Positions 45,265-56,919 of a stretch of 64,000 nt of DNA are shown here, piece after piece. The position numbers and the translations under genes were made by a program. Within the stretch, counting starts at the first letter, position 1. Every line of letters starts with the position of its first letter. Source of the stretch: Linnemannia hyalina (Eukaryota; Mortierellomycota; Mortierellomycetes; Mortierellales; Mortierellaceae); contig JAHRHY010000020.1 in NCBI GenBank assembly GCA_019671135.1, positions 124,001 to 188,000 on the forward strand, in the 5' to 3' direction. The notes below the pieces were generated by a model that had not been told where the DNA came from, made no database searches, and saw only the letters and a program-made list of their open reading frames with translations.

Positions 45265-47038
45265 ATGCTCGTTAACAATGCTCAAGGAGATCACCAATTC
45301 GGCCGCCCCAGCCACAAGATGCGTCAAGGGTATGTACTATACTCTACTTGAGCCCACCCCTTCTCACTTGATGCACTTACTCGGTGTGCTCAGCCCAACA
45401 CTGCTTTGCCTAGTCAATGCTCGACCAATGCTTGTGTTCGTTTTCTCTCTTGCTATTTTGTTGCACCCCCTTGACCAGTTCGCGCCTAAATCCATTTCAA
45501 TCGTCGATGCATTCAAGATACTAACCTCCTTTTTTTTATTCCCCTTCTTCACTCTTCTCTATTCTCTTGATCATTATTTCTTGTCACTATCCTCTCCTTC
45601 TCAACTCCTTTCCTTTCAACAATATCTATATATACTCATACCTCGGACTTTTTCTCTCTCTTCCTTCTCTCTCCTCTCCTCCCTCTCCCTCTCTCTTGGA
45701 TGCCACGAATTAACCTTCCATCCTTCAACACTAAATGACCCGAATGCGCTCGCAATCTAATGACTGTACAAACCTTCAGATCGGCTGCCTACCACCGCCG
45801 GTCCCACAGCTGCCTAGCTGTCGCTTCCCATCATGAACATTACGAGAGCCCTTCTTACCAGGCTGCCCCCGGTAGCGGTCGCTATTATGACATTGTCGAG
45901 GTCTCTGAGGAAGGTGGTGCGACCACAGCGATTGCGACCGGTGCTGGATCTTCTTCGCCCACACACATGCGCCATATCTCCCGCAAAAGCGATGGTACCA
46001 TCTCCATGACTCAGCTCCAACGGTCCCTCTCTAACGCTGCTGCTGTTGCTGGAGGCGACAATGCCGATGGTGTTGTCAGCGTTTCTGCTGGAGCCCTCGG
46101 AGGCAAGCTCAAGGTAAATACAACCACCACTGTTAATCCCCTCTTTTGTTCTCTCCTCAATGCCCAAATGGGCTTGGTCCATGTTGCCAAGACAAGACCA
46201 CATCGGTCATGCTCGGCACACTCTTCTCTTCCCTCCATCTTCACCCCTCTCACAGACGTCGATGATCGCCAATTCGCTATCCCTTCTCGATACACATCGA
46301 CGATATGCACGGGCAGGACAGACCAGGACAAACAGGGCAAGGCCAGGGCAGGGCAAGGCTATCAACAAAAATAACGTGCGCGGACACACGATTCTGCTCA
46401 CCAACACCTACACCTTGCACGCAATACGCACATACCCTTCGATTTTTTTTTTGCATGATGCATGCTCCTTACCCATCATTACGCACTGCTGCATGCAATG
46501 CTTGGATGGAAGCATAAAAAAAAAGTGCGCTTTGGACTAAAACCACATACCTTTTTTGTCTTTTTCTTCCTCTCCTCTTTTTCTCTTCTTTACCTCTTTT
46601 CACACTCTTGCTTCTTCTCCTCTCCCCTTCCTTCCCTCCTTCTCTTAACCCCCTTCACAGTTGAACCCAACCCTCCCAACCTCTCGCAGATCCCTCCTCT
46701 CCGACATGCTCAACAGCCAGTCCCAAAACGACGCCCCCGCAAGCCGTCTCGAACAAAACGCCACCCGCCGAAGAATGCTCAAATCCATGCGCCGCTACTC
46801 TGTCGACGCCTCCGAGATGGATTTCGGTGCCCTCGGACTCTACCCCTCGACCTTGAAGGGTATCCCTTCCGAGGGAGAGGAAGGTGGGAACAAGGGTCTC
46901 TGTTCCAAGCCTAATGTCAGATACCTCCGCAACCCTAGTCATGCGACCGTCAAGACCAAGCTTATCCAGGGCGGTGCCCGTCGTGGCGATGATAGTGATT
47001 CCCCTGACTACTTTGGTGCCGAGGATCGCGTCTGGTAA
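45265..47038 (+). CDS. Unrecognised 258-residue basic, Ser-rich protein, three exons
   Basis: The exons are 45265-45329, 45780-46113 and 46661-47038; donors GTATGT and GTAAAT, acceptors TTCAG and CACAG, phases consistent, 777 nt coding. The introns are long (450 and 547 nt) and pyrimidine-rich. The product starts MLVNNAQGDHQFGRPSHK, has a Ser/Gly/Ala-rich middle, and ends with what looks like a conserved block: SRRSLLSDMLNSQ, RRRMLKSMRRYSVD, MDFGALGLYPSTLKG and GDDSDSPDYFG. RRYS and RKS look like PKA-type phosphorylation sites. There is no signal peptide, membrane segment or known catalytic motif. The block could bind a partner, but no family was recognised. It is convergent with eIF4A. Confidence 0.62.
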
Positions 47039-48346
47039 ACCTGGTTTTCCCCTTCCAGTTACCTGGCGCCACTTACTGGTTCTTGTCGTCTTGACTCTTC
47101 CTTTTTTTATATGTCATTTTTATTTTTCACATTGCTACATTACTACAAACACTCCGCATTCATCATCCCCCCCAATTGTACTCTACCCTTTGCTTTCCCG
47201 TCCGCCATCCATCCCCATCATCCGCACTCGGCATTTTTTTAGTTCAGCATGAATCATTGTAATTTGTACTTTATCGTTCTCTTCTCTACTTCTATCGAAC
47301 GGACAAAAACGAACCCCAATTGACTTGGATCTTCGCTCCTCCTGTCCGTCGATCTTTCTATCATATCTCATATCTACCTCCTCCATATCTTTTTTGCTTT
47401 ATTCTCCATCTTCTCCCTCCACTTTCCTCCATTGAGAATAGCATTACCAAGTATCTTATCCAACAGAATAAAAACACTTCTTTTATTCTCATCATCACAA
47501 TGAACCACTCTTACTAAAAGCCGACGGAGAGACAGACGTGACTGAGCACACTCCCCCCCAAAAAAAGAAGTACACCTTCATGCACGGACACCAAAAAAAA
47601 CACTAAAGCACACTTCTTTACCCCCAACTGCATGAGCGCCCCGATCATAGCGTCAGAGAGACGATTCGGAGAGAGAGGGACCGAAGGAATCAATTGAACA
47701 CAGAAACGCGCGCCTCGCTACATTTTCTCATAGAGATCTAGACTTTACTCCCCCTTCCCCAAAACAACCCTTTTCCCTCCTAAATCCTCCATTTCCTTCT
47801 TTCCTTCGCATTCCCTGTCCCCACTGCTTCATCCAACAAATAACAACTAATGCAATCCTCTCATTTTGAGCGTTAACTGTCGCTTTGTCGCAGTTTATAC
47901 AGACGCGTGATTCACTCTGCATATTGTCTTTAAGCATAATCCAAGGAGAGAGAGGGGAGCGAGAAGAGGGGGGGGGGGGGGGGGGGGGGGGGTGACTAGG
48001 GACAAGGGAGGTGTATCCAAAAATTCCTTGGGTTTTTTTAACGACAGGGATATACGAGAATAGAACAGGATCAAGAATGTGTGTTTTTTTTTGCTTTTTG
48101 CAGGATTTTTTTTCGTTCCCTCCAAAAGACAACACTTGCAGGGTGTTTATTTTTTTAGCGATTCGGGTCAATGGTATTGTTTCTTTATTCATTGCAAGTA
48201 TGCTTGGATGAAAAAGAAAGGATATATTGAAGGGGAGGTAAAAAGAGGGGAAAAGAAGAGAGAAAAAAAAGGGAGGGAGAGAAGAGAGAAAAAAAGAGGG
48301 AGGGGAACACTACAAACTGTGAGAGCTGTAGGGGGGGGGGGGGGAC
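47039..48346. other. Intergenic between convergent genes, with poly-G tracts
   Basis: No gene is supported. A run of 25 G occupies 47968-47992 and a run of 14 G occupies 48331-48344, the latter just past the eIF4A stop codon. On the eIF4A-sense strand these are C runs in its 3' UTR or flank. Confidence 0.55.
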
Positions 48347-49898
48347 CTAGAGGAGATCGGCGACGTTCATGGGCATTTCAAGGATCTGAGTCGAGTAGAA
48401 CTGCTCAATCTCCCTCATCATAGGTGTATCATCATTCGTGACAAAGTTGATCGACACTCCCTTGCGTCCAAAACGACCACCACGACCGATGCGATGGATA
48501 TAGTTCTCCTTGTCGTTGGGGAGGTCATAGTTGATGACCAATGAGACATGCTGGACATCGATTCCTCGAGCCAAGAGATCGGTCGCAATCAAGACGCGAG
48601 AAGAACCAGATCGGAACTCTTGCATGATGACCTCACGCTTCCCCTGTTCCATCTCTCCGTGCATCGACGAAACGGTGAAATCTCTTTCCTGAAGTTTCTC
48701 CGTCAGCCAGTCGACCTTGCGACGGTTGTTACAAAAGATGACCGCCTGGGTGACAGTCAAGGTCTCGTACAGGTCGCACAACGTATCAAGTTTCCAGTCC
48801 TCCCGCTGAACGTTCACATAGAACTGCTTGATGCCCTCCAGAGTGACTTCGTCCTTCTTGACCAGAATCCGGACCGGATCCTTCATAAACTGGCTCGTGA
48901 CTTCCATCACATCGTCGGGCATGGTTGCGGAGAGAAGAGCAACCTGGGTTTTGGGGGGGAGGAACTGAAAGATCTCTCGGATCTCGTTCTGGAACCCCTT
49001 GGAGAGCATCTCGTCCGCCTCGTCGAGCACAAAGAGGCGCAAGGAATCCGTCTTGAGCGCCCCGGCCTTGAGGAGGTGAAGGACTCGACCGGGAGTTCCA
49101 ACAACAACATGAGTCCCCTTCGAGACACGGTTCATATCCTCTCGGGCGTTGGTCCCGCCAATGCAGACATGGCAATCGACCTTCAAAAAGTCGCCCAGGG
49201 CCAAGACGACCTTCTGGGTCTGTTGGGCCAGTTCGCGAGTAGGGGCGAGGATGAGAGCCTGGCATTGAGGGTTGGAGATGTCGATCATTTGGAGGATCGA
49301 AATCGAGAAGGTAGCGGTCTTGCCGGTTCCCGATTGTGCTTGAGCAATCATGTCGTGTCCCTTCAACACAGGGAGGATTGCTCGCTGCTGGATCGCCGAT
49401 GGGCGTTCATATCTATTATTTTTGGGTTGTGTGTGTGTGTTAATGGGATAAGCAGAGCAAAAGATAGGGGAACGTGCATTGTACCGTTGTCAACAAAGCA
49501 CGCAAAAAAAACGAGATGTGGGGGAAACGAGGGAAACGAGGGAACATGATGGACAAAGCAAGAGGGAGGGGAAAAGATGAGGCAAAGAACAGAGAGGAGG
49601 AGAAACGTACCCGTAGGCGTAGATTCCGCGAAGGAGTTCAGGTGACAGGTTCATGTGGTCAAAGTTGTCGATGACCTCGTCCCAGTTGGACTATTAGGAC
49701 ACAGGAAGCAAAGCAAAGCGAGAAATGTTAGAAACGAAGAAATAATTTTGTTGAGCCCCCTTTGCATTTGCACTTGGACCCATGACAGTGGAGCACAGGC
49801 AGACAATGGGGCAAGAGAGTAACAAAGCATACCTCGATCTCGGTAGGAGCAGGTAATTCATGGTCGGCAGTAGCCTTAGTGGGGTAGGTTGTGTTCAT
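48347..49898 (-). CDS. TIF1: Translation initiation factor eIF4A, DEAD-box RNA helicase, three exons, 403 residues
   Basis: The exons are 49833-49898, 49611-49690 and 48347-49412 (1,212 nt). The protein has every DEAD-box signature: Q motif region [13 protein letters not shown], motif I AQSGTGKT, Ia PTRELAQQ, Ib [38 protein letters not shown] and [15 protein letters not shown]. It ends MNVADLL. Length is normal for eIF4A. As part of eIF4F it unwinds mRNA leaders to let the small ribosomal subunit scan. The second intron falls inside the Gly codon of [12 protein letters not shown]. The start [15 protein letters not shown] sits about 60 residues before the Q-motif region. A degenerate paralog is encoded 8 kb away on the same strand. 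Confidence 0.96.
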
Positions 49899-50726
49899 AA
49901 TAGTTGGTGAAGAAGCAATACAACTCAGGGACACGGGTCCCTTTTATACCCCTTCCCTTGACTTTACTGCGGCCGGAGTGAAAGAGGGAGACTGCGGCGC
50001 AATTTTCTTTTTGATTAACACGGCCAATCCTATTGGTGTTTTAATTTTCTTCTTCTTTGAGTGTCTTGGTACTTCGCCCTGTCTGTCTGCCTGTGCCCTG
50101 AACGACCATCATCATCGTCCTTTCCTCTCTTTTACCCAAATCCACACAACAGCACTCCTATTACGTCTCTCTTTTGGGAAGGTCGACTTGCTTACTGCGT
50201 CGCATTTATTGCGGGGTTATCCACATAAGGTCGGTTTATAAAAGTCACGTGACACATATGGGTTTATCCCCGTCGGCATAGGCACGGTTTTAAACCGATA
50301 GGCAGCCTTGCATAATTTTTTTTTTCTGGCGGAATCATCCACATGGAACGCATGCATGTCACTCCATTCTTCCCTCTTTCTCCACTCCACATCGCCACAT
50401 TAGCCTCATTCAGACAAGCCCACACCCCAATCTTCCCTCTTTCTCACTTCACATCGCCACATTAGCCTGATTCAAACAAGCCCACACCCCAATACACATT
50501 ACACACAACCCCCCCCCCCCCCCCAATACCCGACTAATTAATGACACGGGTAAGCTAAAAAGGTCTTTGCACAATTGGGGCGATATGTCCTGTACCTGAT
50601 TGGCATCCACCATACCACCATACTTACTATTTCGTTCTATTGTTTTATTGTTTCGCGTTAAACAAGTCGTGCAGCTTTTCTGTTAAAGGCAAAGCCATAG
50701 CACGAAACAAACGGCAGCAGACGAGC
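49899..50726. promoter_or_regulatory. Upstream region of eIF4A and left flank of the Crypton
   Basis: The first few hundred bases upstream of 49898 must hold the eIF4A promoter. A 63-bp unit (CTTCCCTCTTTCTCCACTCC...) is tandemly duplicated at 50369-50492, and a run of 16 C follows at 50509-50524. No gene lies here before the Crypton gene starts at 50727. Confidence 0.45.
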
Positions 50727-53700
50727 ATGCAAGGCAGCCAGCCGGCAAGAGCAAAATCTAAGCTGGAAACCTACCGCGAACGCAATAGGGTTGAACAGCA
50801 AAATCACCTCTGTAATAAGCAGAAGGAGCTAGCAAGCTCCCAGCTTGTGGCCGAAGCTCGCAAGTCCTTGCAAGCCCAGTCGACGCGGGACCAGTATGAT
50901 CGGTACCAGGAGAAGTTCATGGTATGGCAAATTGTAAAATGTACCCCCATTTTTGCACAAGCATAGATAAACTATGGCCCCCGACTCGACGCACTAACTA
51001 ACTCAATCACTCCATCCATTGGTATAGGAATGGTGCGACGTTTCTGGATATAAGGATGATTACAACGTCACGAAAGGCAAAGTAACCCGTTACTTTGCTT
51101 GCCTGACCTGCGAGACGGAAGATCCTCAAAACGGTATGAATATGAAGAATGGAACTAATGTGAGCGGTCATACGATACGACGACGACGACGAAACGCTAT
51201 GGTGGTGTTTGAAATTATAAGAACTAACGAAAATATAAATGCTATAGGTATTATACGGATCAAACCGTTGCCAAGAGACAGGAAGGGCAACAACAGCAAG
51301 GACAAGTCCGGCGAACGGCGGGCAAATATGGATGACCCGTGTTCTGATGATGATGTCGATGGAGGCGATGTGGAGGACAAAAGCGATGACGACTGCGAGG
51401 GGGACGCCAGTCGAGACGTTGACATCCACAACAGCAACAACGATAACAGTGAAGAGCGGTGGTACTCGACGGCAACCATTCTCTTGCACCTCGCTGCCAT
51501 TGGCGACCTCTATAAGCATCAGTGTGAAGACAGGAACAATTTAGCGATGGATTATGGCACAGTTCCGGCCCCGAAGACGTACCTTCAACCTCTGATCGAC
51601 GTTTACCGCGTGAGGATGTCCGCCAGGAAGAGGTCGACAGATACCGACTTTGGCTCTATCGACTTCACCCAGAACCCAACTTCGATTGTTCGGCAGCTAA
51701 TGAAGCGATTCTGGATGCGCAATGTGGAGGGCGCAGCCAGCTTGAGAAAGCGCCGCTTGAAAGGGTTACGCGACCGTGCGGATGTAAGTCTTTGCTTTTT
51801 TATGATGTTCCGCAGCGAGGTCACACGCCAGATCCGACTCCCGGATCTTTTCGCCCACGACGTCGAGCCCAACCGCAACAAAAATACGAACGATGCCAGC
51901 TGCAGAGAAGGCCAATTCGTGCTTGGAGTTGTGCTGATGATGAGGCAAGGCAAGACGAACAAGGACGGCAAGATTCAGTATGGAGTTGCAGTTCGGAACA
52001 AAGAAGTAGATGTGTGTCCAGTTGGCGCGCTAGCCTTTTATTTGCTTGAGCTTTGGTCGGTAAGTGGCGTGCATGTGGTAAATGTCGGCGGCCGACGCGT
52101 CGTGTCACTCATATTTCAACACTCATTTAATAATGCGTTCTTCCCCCCACCTCTTCCTTTTTTTTGCTGTACTAAGAGCAAAAACAAAAGGGCGCCTGAT
52201 CTCACCAACCCTAAATGGACCGACTACCATCTGTTAGCTGGAAACAAACCAATGGATGCACCGATGACTTACAACTCCCAGTTCCAGGCGCAGGTGGAGG
52301 CTCTTCATGAGAGCGGGATATTGGACAAGGGCACAGTGACTCACCTTGGGCGCAAGCACGGCTCCAGATTCGCGCATATGTGTGGATCTACGGTAGAGGC
52401 TATCGCTAAGCACGGGAACTGGGCATCGAACCGTCTCTCAACTCACTATCTCGAGGGTGTAGAGCCTTCAGTGGCCCTTCGATTGGCTGGATTTGACCGC
52501 GACCGTCTAGAGCGCTTTTGGTTGGCTCGGAACACTGTGATCCCCAGCATTGAGCTCCAAAGGCAGTTGTTCCCTTTCATCGAGGATGCTTGCTCCGACA
52601 CGTTCTGGAGGCTCACGATTGACAACATTATGCGTGACTGCGACGTTTTCCACGGACGCGAGGAGTTGCGTGAGAAGCTGCGACGGGGCGAGTGCAAGGA
52701 AGTCAAGCAGGTGTATACGGACAAGGATATGCAGACCGTTCTGTCGAATGAGGTCATTTCAAGAAAGCGCCATCTTAGCCTTCTCGCCCACCTGCGAAAG
52801 GTTATCCTTCAGGATGCAGCTGTCATCCTGTGCGGGGGTGGTGCTGCCGCCGCGCACCCTGTTTTCGATCACCCTGTCTTCAAAACACCTGCGTTTCAAG
52901 ATTTCCAGCAAACCCTACTCGAGAGCATGAGAAATCCCTCTCCTCTCACGGATTCCCTCGCATCTGCCACACCCATCATCCAACTGGAGTTTGACAGGGT
53001 CGGCGCGAGGCTCGGTGTCCAAGATGCTGCAATCCGGAGCCTGCAGCAAAGCCAGCAAGCCGGACTTCAGAGTTTGCACGCCGGTATGAATGTTCTAGCA
53101 GCTACTTTACAAGCTCAGAATGATAGGACAGCATCCGAGCTGAAGGACTTGAAGCGGTGCATTGGCAACAATGACAAACTGGCAGGCAACAAGCGACAAT
53201 GTTTGAACAAGGATGCCGTTCGATCTCAGTTGATGCAAGCTCTCAAGTCAACGGTGGAAGCCGTGGTGGCGATTAGCGAGGACGATGAGGTGAAGGTCAG
53301 TGACGACGTCAACGGCAGTGTAGCAAGCCAGAGTACCACTATGGCTACCGCCATCGCTCTTCTTCAGCTTCCAGAGCCGGACGCTGGCCAGCAAGAATCA
53401 AGACCTCTGACTTCTTCCACTGCAGTTCTTTCAAGGGATGCGCACCGCCGCGCAGCTCTGGCCGCTTTCAACCCCAGCGACAATGTCGAGGACAGAATGC
53501 GACAAGTAGCCGCCTTAGTCGCCGACGAGAAGAGGGCGAGAGGAGAGACCCAACACCATATGCCCCTAATGCCCGAGTGCAAGCTGATCCCACGACCGAA
53601 TACGCTCGACCAACTGTGGCAAGAGTGGGTTTACCACGGCGTCGATGGGTCCCCCTCCATCGCAGAGCTTAATAGGTGGTTCGGTTCAGCGTGGCGAGGC

Positions 53701-53907
53701 AAAGATGCACAGCTCTACAAGTGGAAGAAGGACATTGTACATTCGGTTCTGCGCTCTATCCCAGCTGGCTTGCAGGTTGACAAGTCCGCCGTAAACAATG
53801 CACTTGCCTTCGTAAGAGGGCAAATCGATACTGTTGGTTCAATTGATAAATACTACAAGGCTCTTCCCAAAGCACCCTCGAGAAAGTACCCAAAGAGAAG
53901 AGAATAA
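50727..53907 (+). CDS. Crypton tyrosine recombinase with GCR1_C DNA-binding domain, 947 residues
   Basis: The model is join(50727-50921, 51028-51133, 51248-52059, 52177-53907). The last two introns (114 and 117 nt) have GT-AG ends but are multiples of three with no stop, so read-through is also possible. Recombinase residues visible: Arg in FRSEVTRQIRL (codon 51811), Lys-containing RQGKTNKDG, HLGRK (His 52342, Arg 52351), KHGNW (His 52411), and nucleophile Tyr in STHYLEGV (52447). Near the C-terminus LDQLWQEWVYHGVDGSPSI...WRGKDAQLYKWKKDIV is a GCR1_C domain. This pairing defines fungal Crypton DNA transposons, which move by circular intermediates. A coiled-coil-like, Gln-rich linker joins the domains. 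No disabling change is seen, so it may be active. Confidence 0.85.
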
Positions 53908-54262
53908 ACACCATCCTTGGTCTATCACAGTGTTACATGTCAGCTCGCTCTACATATGGTTAGGAGCAGGGTGAGGGCAATGCTGAGGGAAGGAGGAGAG
54001 AAGAGGATAGTAGAGAGGGGAGTAGAGAGAGTGATGATAGAAGGACCTAGGGATAGAGGGAGGGAAGAGCAGAGAGGAATAGAGGGCAGAGAGTGTGATG
54101 TAAGCAGGAGGGCAACGCAGTTCTCAATGTGTTCAGGCACAGGCACGAGAGGAGAGGGCACATGAAACAATCTATTCACACATATGTGACTGGTTTATAA
54201 CTGTCTATCGTGCTCGGAATAAAAAAATCTATAAACCATTATAAGCCGCTAATCTGTGTATA
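53908..54262. other. 3' flank of the Crypton
   Basis: No gene is supported; the first 250 bp are purine-rich. GGTTTATAA at 54192-54200 repeats a GGTTTATAA at 50233-50241 upstream of the Crypton gene, and may mark the element's ends. GGTTTATA and TATAAACC (near 54230) also form a short inverted pair. Confidence 0.35.
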
Positions 54263-54430
54263 ATGCGCCTTTCATAAATTTTTATTGTGCTCTTGACGAG
54301 GAGCTGTCGTCACTTCACCAAGTGTCAAAAATTAAAGTGTCACAATGCACCAGTGAAGTGTCACTTTGCACCAGGTGAAGTTTTTTTTTTTAGTGTGTGT
54401 TGTTTTCTACTTTTTTTTTATTATCCCTTA

Positions 54431-55654
54431 ATGTCTTCCTCACCATCTCCCTCAACTTCCTCTCGTCGGTCAGCCAGCCCAACGGCGAGAGCGACTACCA
54501 CCTCGACCTCTTCATCACATGGCTCTTCTTCATCAGTTACAGTTGTGACCGTGACCTCTTCATCTCCATCCGCCGCGACAGCCTCTTCCTCCACAGTGAA
54601 TGTTGAGTCCATCTCTTCATCTTCCGGATCCAGGTCCACCGTTCGCACCTCAACAACTTCGCAGGATGATACAGCTGATAACGAGGGTCCCTCTTCCTCA
54701 GGTACAGATACAGTTGATGATGGGGCTCCCTCCTCTTCAACAGCCCCTGCACCAGCAGCCTCACGACCATTACGAACGGCGCCACTTGTACCCCAACCCG
54801 CCTATCGGTTTATATTACACTTTCGAAAAGGTGTGCGAGGCAACTACAAGCGCAAGTCTGTCAATAGCATTCCTTCCACTGCCGAGTGGGCTTTCGAGAG
54901 TGCACACTCTTTCGGCGTCCTACTCGGTCTTATCAGAGCATATTCTGTCGTACACGCACCATTCGTCTGGCCTCAAGACGATCTTCCCGATATCATCCCA
55001 TCACCAAGTAAAGGCGCAAGACTGCAAGCCGCTGTGACCCTAAACGAGGACAACTTTCTGCAGATAATCGACAACTCATGGAGAGCATGGACAAGGTCAG
55101 GAAAGCACAGTGGGGCTCTTCAATTGATTATCTACATGACCGAGCCTGTCGCCCTTGGTGCCTCTTCTTCCTCCAGCAACAATATACTCCACCGATCAAC
55201 TGCCGGAAGAATTGCGGAGGTCAGCCGACGTCTTAACGAACAAGAGGATGCGGATGAGCTCGGAGATATGGAGCGAGCCTACCATGTGCACTATCTGTCC
55301 AAACGAGCGATGCCTCCGCCGGGAAATAGTTTCGTCCTTCCAAACAACAACACGTCTCGACAAGCCCATGACTTGGATAATGCTGCGCGTCGGGTGCGTG
55401 AGAAGAGAAGAGCGGAGGAAGTCGAGGGTTTGGAGGACGACGAGTTCGTCCCAGTTCGAGTCAAGGTGGATCTGGAGATCACGGTTAAAATGTCTAGACA
55501 GGACTTGGCAAAGGCACTTGGTTTGCCTTCTGGGTTCAACCTTTCTTCCTTCAACTTTTTTGGTCAAAATCATGCAGGAAACCAACCCCCCGATGCCCCT
55601 GAAGAAGACATCCCTGATAGAGACCATATGACTGATGATGATGACAATGAATAA
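54431..55654 (+). CDS. Accessory protein of the Tc1-type transposon, unknown function, 407 residues
   Basis: The start MSSSPSPSTSS was chosen because the open frame upstream is low-complexity and lies in the element's terminal region. Residues 1-115 are almost all Ser/Thr with a few acidic positions. From about 120 the protein is structured: YRFILHFRKGVRGNYKRKS, then AEWAFESAHSFGVLLGLIRA and LQIIDNSWRAWTRS, then ALQLIIYMTE. Next comes a charged helix (about 300-380, RRVREKRRAEEVEGLEDDEF), then VKVDLEITVKMSRQDLAKAL and an acidic tail, ending TDDDDNE. No nuclease, protease or helicase motif is visible. Being enclosed by the same inverted repeats as the transposase suggests a helper or regulatory role; that is inference. 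It is intronless. Confidence 0.7.
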   Translation: MSSSPSPSTSSRRSASPTARATTTSTSSSHGSSSSVTVVTVTSSSPSAATASSSTVNVESISSSSGSRSTVRTSTTSQDDTADNEGPSSSGTDTVDDGAPSSSTAPAPAASRPLRTAPLVPQPAYRFILHFRKGVRGNYKRKSVNSIPSTAEWAFESAHSFGVLLGLIRAYSVVHAPFVWPQDDLPDIIPSPSKGARLQAAVTLNEDNFLQIIDNSWRAWTRSGKHSGALQLIIYMTEPVALGASSSSSNNILHRSTAGRIAEVSRRLNEQEDADELGDMERAYHVHYLSKRAMPPPGNSFVLPNNNTSRQAHDLDNAARRVREKRRAEEVEGLEDDEFVPVRVKVDLEITVKMSRQDLAKALGLPSGFNLSSFNFFGQNHAGNQPPDAPEEDIPDRDHMTDDDDNE

Positions 55655-55659
55655 GCATT

Positions 55660-56746
55660 TTATTTTTTTTCTTTTTGTATGAACATTTCATCTCGAAGTA
55701 CTCCTTTCTGCTCGTACCCACAATGAGAAAAAAGGTTGACAGCAGTGGTCTCCCCTTTAGTGCAGGCTAACAAGGCAACATCAAGCACCTTCTCTGGCTG
55801 CTGGGGGAAAACTAAATTGGCATATCGTTCCAACCATCTCTTCAATTGTGAGAAACCGACCTCGATGGGGTTGAGCTGTGGTGAGTAAGGCGGAAGATAG
55901 AATAGTAAAGCGCCTCGAGTAGCAATAGCCTCTTCCAATTGACTGTACATATGGATTCTGGCATTATCCATAATAACAATCGAATTGGGCAAAGGGTAAG
56001 GGTTAAGAAGAGGGAGGATGTTTTGAACAAAAGCTTGGTGAAAGGAGGTACGAGTAAAAGTGCCAGAAGTGGTCGACCAGCCTTGAAAGCCGGTCTTGTC
56101 CATCGCAGCTAATAGAGAGACTCGCTTGCCACGGGAAAATGGAAGGGTGACAATGGCTGGCTCTCCTTTTTTGGACCAGGCATATCGACGAAGAGCCGCT
56201 CTGCCATCCTTGCTTGACTCATCAATGAAAACCAGCTGCTCGGGATAGTTATAGAAGACTTGAAGGCGTTGTTGGTAATCAACCAACTCTTGTGGAGCAG
56301 CTTCACGAGCTCTCTTCTGGAGTACCTTTCTAGTAAGACCCAAATCATGGCGGAGCGCTCGACAGATGGTAGGGAGAGAGGTGTTCGTCAAGGTTGGAAA
56401 CGACGCTCGAAGGTGGTCTCGCAGTTCCTCCATCAAAAAGCAAGGGTGTTCCTTCACATAGTCGCGGACAAATTCGTTCACAATGGGTGGCCAACGAGAA
56501 CGGATATTGCGAACTTGGACTTTCATTACGACCCCGTCTTCATTGAAGAGCTCTACCAAAAACACAAGTGAGTTAGCAAAGGTATCAAAGGTGTCAAGTG
56601 TGATTTAGTAGCCGAGACGAATACATACTTGTCCAAACCGAAATAGTTGGTGGTGACACTCCCATGAGATAGGCAACGTATTCTTTCTCATATCCTTGGA
56701 AGCAATAAAGATTGATAGCAGCCCAGCGTAGGTCTTCGGAATACAT
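55660..56746 (-). CDS. Tc1/IS630-family DDE transposase, two exons, 336 residues
   Basis: The exons are 56629-56746 and 55660-56552 (1,011 nt); the 76-nt intron (GTATGT...TGGTAG) joins SVWT-KLFNEDG. The N-terminus MYSEDLRWAAINLYC...GVSPPTISVW is a helix-turn-helix that would bind the element's ends. A second HTH-like part (FVRDYVKEHPCFLMEELRDHL) follows, then the DDE_3 catalytic fold. Catalytic residues are Asp in VFIDESS (codon 56221-56223), Asp in IVIMDNARIH (55966-55968) and Glu in NPIEVGFSQL (55861-55863), with 34 residues between the last two. This is the DD34E spacing of Tc1/IS630. No stop or frameshift is seen. It cuts and pastes the element at TA sites. Confidence 0.9.
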
Positions 56747-56883
56747 TGAAGGGACGGAGGAGGGAGGAGGAGGAGGGGAGGGATGAGGGAGGAAGTGAAA
56801 GAGAGAAAAAGAAGTTTTTCACTGGACCTTTCCTCGGCCCTCATGATTAGAATAACACGTCAATACTACACTTAACGAAGCAC

Positions 56884-56919
56884 TACTGGTTTTTACACTT
56901 TCACAAGTATAAAAACCAG
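56884..56919. promoter_or_regulatory. 11-bp stem palindrome upstream of the transposase gene
   Basis: ACTGGTTTTTA and TAAAAACCAGT form a perfect inverted repeat with a 14-nt gap, about 140 bp before the transposase ATG. It could be an operator or an internal transposase site; nothing else supports either reading. Confidence 0.3.

Noticed and set aside
47968..47992. Poly-G run as a structural or regulatory element
   Set aside because: A homopolymer of 25 G may be a real G-quadruplex former, but its length is unreliable in assemblies and nothing ties it to a function.
51782..51815. Short GTAAGT...CCGCAG intron in the Crypton gene
   Set aside because: It would be only about 32 nt and would remove the hydrophobic stretch before the catalytic Arg that fits the recombinase family.
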